Assembly: GCF_018127925.1 (NCBI RefSeq)
Contig: NZ_CP072347.1
Span: 188,501 to 252,500, forward strand
From: Prevotella melaninogenica
Lineage (GTDB): Bacteria; Bacteroidota; Bacteroidia; Bacteroidales; Bacteroidaceae
Length of the DNA stretch: 64,000 nt
Direction of reading: 5' to 3'
Shown: piece after piece, positions 60,241-64,000 of the stretch
Layout: each line of letters opens with the position of its first letter
Position numbering within the stretch: position 1 is the stretch's first letter
Program-made: the position numbers and the translations under genes
The notes under the pieces: model-generated
The model's input: the letters and a program-made list of their open reading frames with translations, nothing else
The model's database searches: none
Told to the model about the DNA's origin: nothing

Positions 60241-61059
60241 ATGACAAAGAAGGGAGAAATCTTCGTTAAAGATGTAGCAATTAAGACTATGACAAAAGAT
60301 GGTATTGATTACATCTGTATAACAGACATTGCTCGACAGAAGAATGCTGCTGAGCCTAAAGACGTTGTTAAGAATTGGATGCGCCAAAAGAATACGCTGG
60401 AGTATTTGGGTTTATGGGAGAAACTAAACAATCCTAACTTCAAAGGGGTCGAATTCGACCCCCTTTTGGCAGAAGCAGGTAGTAACTCTTTTACTATGAG
60501 CCCAACCAGATGGGTGGAGTTGACTGCAGCAATAGGTGTCTTCACTAAGAATGGAGCTGGTGGTGGTACTTTTGCTCAGCGTGATATAGCTTTCAAGTTT
60601 GCCAATTGGGTTTCTGTTGAGTTTGAACTTTATCTTGTCATGGAGTTCCAACGTCTGAAAGCTAAAGAACAAGAGTTGATAGGATGGACTGCAAAAAGAG
60701 AATTATCTAAGATAAACTATCGCATACATACGGATGCTATAAAGAGTCATCTCATCCCAGAGAAAGTTACCCCTACGCAGGCAAACATCATTTATGCAGA
60801 GGAGGCAGACGTGCTGAATGTTGCCATGTTTGGAATGACTGCCAGACAATGGCGAGAGTCTAATCCAGATTTGAAAGGTAATATTCGTGACTATGCTTCT
60901 GTAAATGAATTGATTTGTTTGTCGAACATGGAGAATATCAATGCAGTACTTATCAATGACGATATACCTCAAGGGGAAAGACTTGTCAGACTTAATCAGA
61001 TAGCTATTCATCAAATGCAAATCCTTGAGAGGAATAGTAATAGAAATCTTTTACGGTGA
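60241..61059 (+). CDS. KilA-N domain protein
   Basis: A 272-aa protein whose first 130 residues form a KilA-N DNA-binding domain (YICITDIARQKNAAEPKDVVKNWMRQKNT ... GGGTFAQRDIAFKFANWVSVEFELYLVMEF). The C-terminal half (LSKINYRIHTDAIKSHL ... YAEEADVLNVAMFGMTARQWRE) is a conserved partner module seen in chromosomal KilA-N proteins of Bacteroidota. KilA-N proteins come from phages and large DNA viruses; chromosomal copies may regulate transcription. It has its own promoter and stands alone, with no other phage gene nearby. Confidence 0.88.
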   Translation: MTKKGEIFVKDVAIKTMTKDGIDYICITDIARQKNAAEPKDVVKNWMRQKNTLEYLGLWEKLNNPNFKGVEFDPLLAEAGSNSFTMSPTRWVELTAAIGVFTKNGAGGGTFAQRDIAFKFANWVSVEFELYLVMEFQRLKAKEQELIGWTAKRELSKINYRIHTDAIKSHLIPEKVTPTQANIIYAEEADVLNVAMFGMTARQWRESNPDLKGNIRDYASVNELICLSNMENINAVLINDDIPQGERLVRLNQIAIHQMQILERNSNRNLLR

Positions 61060-61272
61060 TTTCTTTTCGTCAATAAAACAATTGAAAACAATACATATTC
61101 TCTCGTTCACAAAGAAGATAGATATAATAGTCTCTGGGGCGTGGTAATTATTAGAAAGTCGCTATATGTTGAGACAATAAAAGGCTGAATCCTAAGCGTT
61201 CTTCTGTTACCCTGTCTTTTATATTCTCTGTCTTCTTTCCGCAAGCACCTTGATTACTTGTCAACTTCTTAA

Positions 61273-61304
61273 CTTGCCAATATGAATTATTTTCGTTATC
61301 TTTG
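61273..61304 (+). promoter_or_regulatory. Promoter of the EttA gene
   Basis: CTTG at 61,273-61,276, 20 bp, TATCTTTG at 61,297-61,304; ATG at 61,329. The -33 lies at the end of a short octamer array. Confidence 0.6.
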
Positions 61305-61328
61305 CCTACAAAACAAACGAAAGAATAA

Positions 61329-63026
61329 ATGGCAACAGTAGACGACAAGAAGATTATCTTCTCAATGGTGGGTGTATCGAAGATTATCCCACAGAACCAG
61401 AAACAGATTCTGAAGAACATTTACCTCTCGTTCTTCTATGGTGCAAAGATAGGTATTATTGGTCTGAACGGCGCAGGTAAGTCTACGCTGATGAAGATTA
61501 TCGCTGGTCTTGTGGAACCAACAGAGGGCGAAGTGGTATGGAGTCCGGGCTATTCAGTGGGTTATCTGCCACAGGATCCACCACTCGATGAGGCGAAGAC
61601 CGTGAAGGAGAATGTTATGGAGGGTGTGCAACATATCTATGATGCACTGAAGGAATACGACGATATCAACGTAAAGTTCGGCTTGGAGGAGTATTACTCT
61701 GATGCTGACAAGATGGACAAACTGATGCAGCGTCAAGCAGAGTTGCAGGATATTATTGATGCAACAGATGCTTGGAACATTGATTCACGCTTGGAGCGTG
61801 CGATGGATGCGTTGCGTTGTCCAAAGGGTGATTTGCCTGTGACCAACCTCTCTGGAGGTGAGCGTCGTCGTGTTGCACTCTGCCGTCTGCTCCTTCAGAA
61901 GCCAGACGTGTTGTTGCTCGATGAGCCTACCAACCACCTTGATGCTGAGAGTATCGACTGGTTGGAGCAGCATTTGCAGCAGTATGAGGGTACTGTTATC
62001 GCTGTTACCCACGACCGTTACTTCTTGGACGATGTGAGTGAGTGGATTCTTGAGCTCGACCGTGGTGAGGGTATTCCATGGAAGGGCAACTACTCTTCAT
62101 GGCTCGATCAGAAGACAAAGCGCATGGAGCAGGAAGAGAAGTCGGCTTCTAAGCGTCGCAAGACCTTGGAGCGTGAGTTGGAGTGGGTGCGCATGGCACC
62201 AAAGGCTCGTCAGGCAAAGGGTAAGGCGCGTCTGAATTCTTACGAGCAGATGCTCAACGAGGAGCAGAAACAGCGTGAGGAGAAGCTCGAAATCTTTATT
62301 CCTAACGGTCCACGCTTGGGTAATAAGGTTATCGAAGCACAGCACGTAAAGAAGGCTTTCGGTGAGAAGGTACTCTTCAACGACCTCAACTTCATGTTGC
62401 CTCCTAACGGCATCGTAGGTGTTATCGGTCCTAACGGTGCGGGTAAGACTACGCTCTTCCGCCTTATCATGGGCTTGGAGCAGGCTGATGGCGGTACGTT
62501 CGAGGTAGGTGAGACCGTTAAACTTGCTTATGTTGACCAGCAGCACAAGGATATCGACCCTAACAAGACGGTATATGACGTAGTTTCACAAGGCAACGAG
62601 ACGATTCGTATGGGTGGACGTGACATCAATTCACGTGCTTATCTCTCACGTTTCAACTTCTCAGGAACCGACCAGAGCAAGCTTTGTTCAGTACTCTCAG
62701 GTGGTGAGCGCAACCGTCTTCAGTTGGCTATGGCATTGAAGCAGGAAGGTAATGTCCTTCTTCTCGATGAGCCTACCAACGATATCGACGTGAACACACT
62801 CCGTGCATTGGAGGAAGGTCTTGAGGCATTTGCCGGTTGTGCTGTTGTCATCAGCCACGACCGTTGGGTCCTCGACCGCATCTGTACCCACATCCTTGCC
62901 TTTGAGGGTAATGGTGAAGTTGTCTACTTCGAAGGTGGCTTCTCTGATTACGAAATCAATAAGGCACGCCGACTCGGCAATGAGGAGATTAAGAAGGGTA
63001 GGTATAGAAAGTTGATGGAGGAGTAA
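61329..63026 (+). CDS. ettA: Energy-dependent translational throttle protein EttA (ABC-F)
   Basis: A 565-aa soluble ABC-F protein. It has two nucleotide-binding domains: Walker A GLNGAGKSTL (about 44-53) with signature LSGGERRR and Walker B DVLLLDEPTNHLD; and GPNGAGKTTL (about 363-372) with LSGGERNR and NVLLLDEPTNDID. An arm after motif one and a basic inter-domain linker (RMEQEEKSASKRRKTLERELEWVRMAPKARQAKGKARL) are present. EttA binds the ribosomal E site and gates entry into the elongation cycle according to ADP/ATP ratio. The length and the P-x-I-M-type linker fit EttA rather than an antibiotic-resistance ABC-F. Confidence 0.93.
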   Translation: MATVDDKKIIFSMVGVSKIIPQNQKQILKNIYLSFFYGAKIGIIGLNGAGKSTLMKIIAGLVEPTEGEVVWSPGYSVGYLPQDPPLDEAKTVKENVMEGVQHIYDALKEYDDINVKFGLEEYYSDADKMDKLMQRQAELQDIIDATDAWNIDSRLERAMDALRCPKGDLPVTNLSGGERRRVALCRLLLQKPDVLLLDEPTNHLDAESIDWLEQHLQQYEGTVIAVTHDRYFLDDVSEWILELDRGEGIPWKGNYSSWLDQKTKRMEQEEKSASKRRKTLERELEWVRMAPKARQAKGKARLNSYEQMLNEEQKQREEKLEIFIPNGPRLGNKVIEAQHVKKAFGEKVLFNDLNFMLPPNGIVGVIGPNGAGKTTLFRLIMGLEQADGGTFEVGETVKLAYVDQQHKDIDPNKTVYDVVSQGNETIRMGGRDINSRAYLSRFNFSGTDQSKLCSVLSGGERNRLQLAMALKQEGNVLLLDEPTNDIDVNTLRALEEGLEAFAGCAVVISHDRWVLDRICTHILAFEGNGEVVYFEGGFSDYEINKARRLGNEEIKKGRYRKLMEE

Positions 63027-63067
63027 AAGCCCCACCCCTTCCCTCCCCGAAGGGGGAGGGGGAAAAA

Positions 63068-63360
63068 GCCTCACCCCCGACCCCTCTCCAAAAGGAGAGG
63101 GGGCGTGAAATGCGAGATATCCCTATGAGATTGAGGAATGACGGAAATGCCTTCCAAGCGGATTAGCTCAGGTAAATTAGTTCGGTTAAAGCTTTTTATC
63201 TCAAGTAAAATAGATTGAATAAGGTTTTTAACCTCAAACAAATTAAACCGAATAAGGATTCGTCCTCAAACAAGTTAAACCAAACAAGGCTTTCATCCTC
63301 AAGCGAATTGTTTCCAGCACTCCCCCTCTCCTTTCGGAGAGGGGGTTGGGGGGGTGAGGC
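63068..63360. repeat. GC-rich MITE-like unit after ettA, with 33-bp tandem insert
   Basis: Bounded by GCCTCACCCCC and the inverted GGGGGGTGAGGC, with CCCTCTCC/GGAGAGGG hairpins at both ends; related to 56,646-56,814. Inside it, 63,188-63,310 holds four degenerate tandem units of 32-33 bp (start AAGGTTTTTAACCTCAAAC and variants). The match to the susD-downstream block begins at the stop codon. Confidence 0.75.
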
Positions 63361-63379
63361 CTCCTAAACAAATATTATT

Positions 63380-64000
63380 ATGAAAACATTACTTTGCAAA
63401 TCCAAGACAAAACCTATTTTGTTCGTACTTTTCTTCTTATGTTTTTCCCTTCATAGTAAGGCACAGACCGCACCAAAGAAGTTGATTGCACCTTCTCCAG
63501 AGCGTTTCCAAGCTATCAACGACTCTATCCTTGCAGAAGGAATGTTGTTATATACTTTTGAGAAACTGGCGTGGCAAGCTTCTGATTCTCTTATGAAGTA
63601 TAATGTCAATAGAGCGGAGATTAATTCCGCTACCGCTATTGAAGACGGAAACCTAACTTGGCGTTATATCTTTGCTAACCTTGATAAGGAACAGACCGTC
63701 TTTGAACTGACGCTCCACCTAAGTAACGACACGAGTTTCTATGTCAGTTCTGTCACCCCACGTAAACTCAAACCAAATGAGATTGAACTGCTCAAAGCAA
63801 AGCAGCTTGCGCCTCGTAAGGTTATAAAGGAGAAGGGAGATAGTATTTTCTTGGCTAACACTTCTGGCTTGAACTGGGACTTGCTCCCTTTGGAGAAAGG
63901 TGGTTATAGACTCTATCTCCTGCATGGAACAACAAAGCATGGGGTGATTCCTATTGGTGATGACTACGCTTTCGACTTTGATAAGGATATGAACATACTC
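63380..64000 (+). CDS. Secreted protein of unknown function, 3' end outside window
   Basis: The frame starts at ATG 63,380 (MKTLLCKSKTKPILFVLFFL), has a signal peptide ending near SLHSKAQ, and runs without a stop to the end of the window (207 residues). The mature part has helical and beta segments (ERFQAINDSILAEGMLLYTF, LTWRYIFANLDKEQTVFEL, LKPNEIELLKAKQLAPR) and no clear transmembrane helix. No family is recognised, so its function and full length are open. Confidence 0.75.
   Translation, partial: MKTLLCKSKTKPILFVLFFLCFSLHSKAQTAPKKLIAPSPERFQAINDSILAEGMLLYTFEKLAWQASDSLMKYNVNRAEINSATAIEDGNLTWRYIFANLDKEQTVFELTLHLSNDTSFYVSSVTPRKLKPNEIELLKAKQLAPRKVIKEKGDSIFLANTSGLNWDLLPLEKGGYRLYLLHGTTKHGVIPIGDDYAFDFDKDMNIL

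Noticed and set aside
61329-63026. Antibiotic-resistance ABC-F protein
   Set aside because: Length and linker fit EttA, the gene stands in core DNA with a standard promoter, and no leader attenuator was seen.

Overview
The window reads as chromosomal DNA of a Bacteroidota bacterium, most probably Prevotella or a close relative. The supporting signs are many promoters of the Bacteroidota type (-33 TTTG, about 20 bp, -7 TAnnTTTG), a SusC/SusD pair, GH92/GH20/GH130 glycoside hydrolases, PcfJ/PcfK-type conjugative-element genes and tyrosine recombinases typical of that phylum. The genus is inference from gene content.

Layout. (1) 1-5,889: the tRNA-proximal end of a conjugative or mobilizable element (PcfJ, PcfK, DUF1896, integrase), continuing off the left edge. 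(2) 5,890-14,631: a second, AT-rich integrative element of about 8.7 kb. It is bounded by a 46-bp direct repeat of the 3' part of a tRNA-CAU gene, whose intact copy is at 14,588-14,660. It has an integrase, a replication-like operon and a cargo operon with a retropepsin-like protease. The replication-like operon holds an unrecognised 524-aa protein with family-A/T7-like polymerase motifs, a RecA-like ATPase, a DUF3871 protein and a 27-aa hydrophobic microprotein. The two elements look stacked at one tRNA. (3) 14.9-21.8 kb: housekeeping and envelope genes (ribF, a CPBP protease, a copper-type HMA protein/TonB receptor/Cys-His protein cluster, a MORN-GH25 lysozyme). (4) 22.5-40.2 kb: a mostly minus-strand set that fits N-glycan catabolism: two GH20, two GH92, a GH130 phosphorylase, a HexNAc-kinase-like protein, a CBM9-like protein, a LacI regulator and an NhaC antiporter. 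(5) 40.4-43.2 kb: an IS66-family element, inactivated by one nonsense codon, inserted in the terminal repeat of an IS1595-family element. (6) 43.2-64 kb: membrane pyrophosphatase, an OmpA-like barrel, a recR-membrane protein-GT2-GNAT operon, two tRNA-Asp, SusC/SusD, an M6 metalloprotease, a KilA-N protein, EttA and a partial secreted protein.

The intergenic DNA is unusual. It carries arrays of 7-bp, 8-bp and 22-bp degenerate units in strict register, often as facing inverted pairs. It also carries six copies of a roughly 100-bp repeat, GC-rich MITE-like units that begin at stop codons, and 13-bp palindromes. None matches a repeat family I can name. Together with the polymerase-bearing element they are the most promising undescribed material here.
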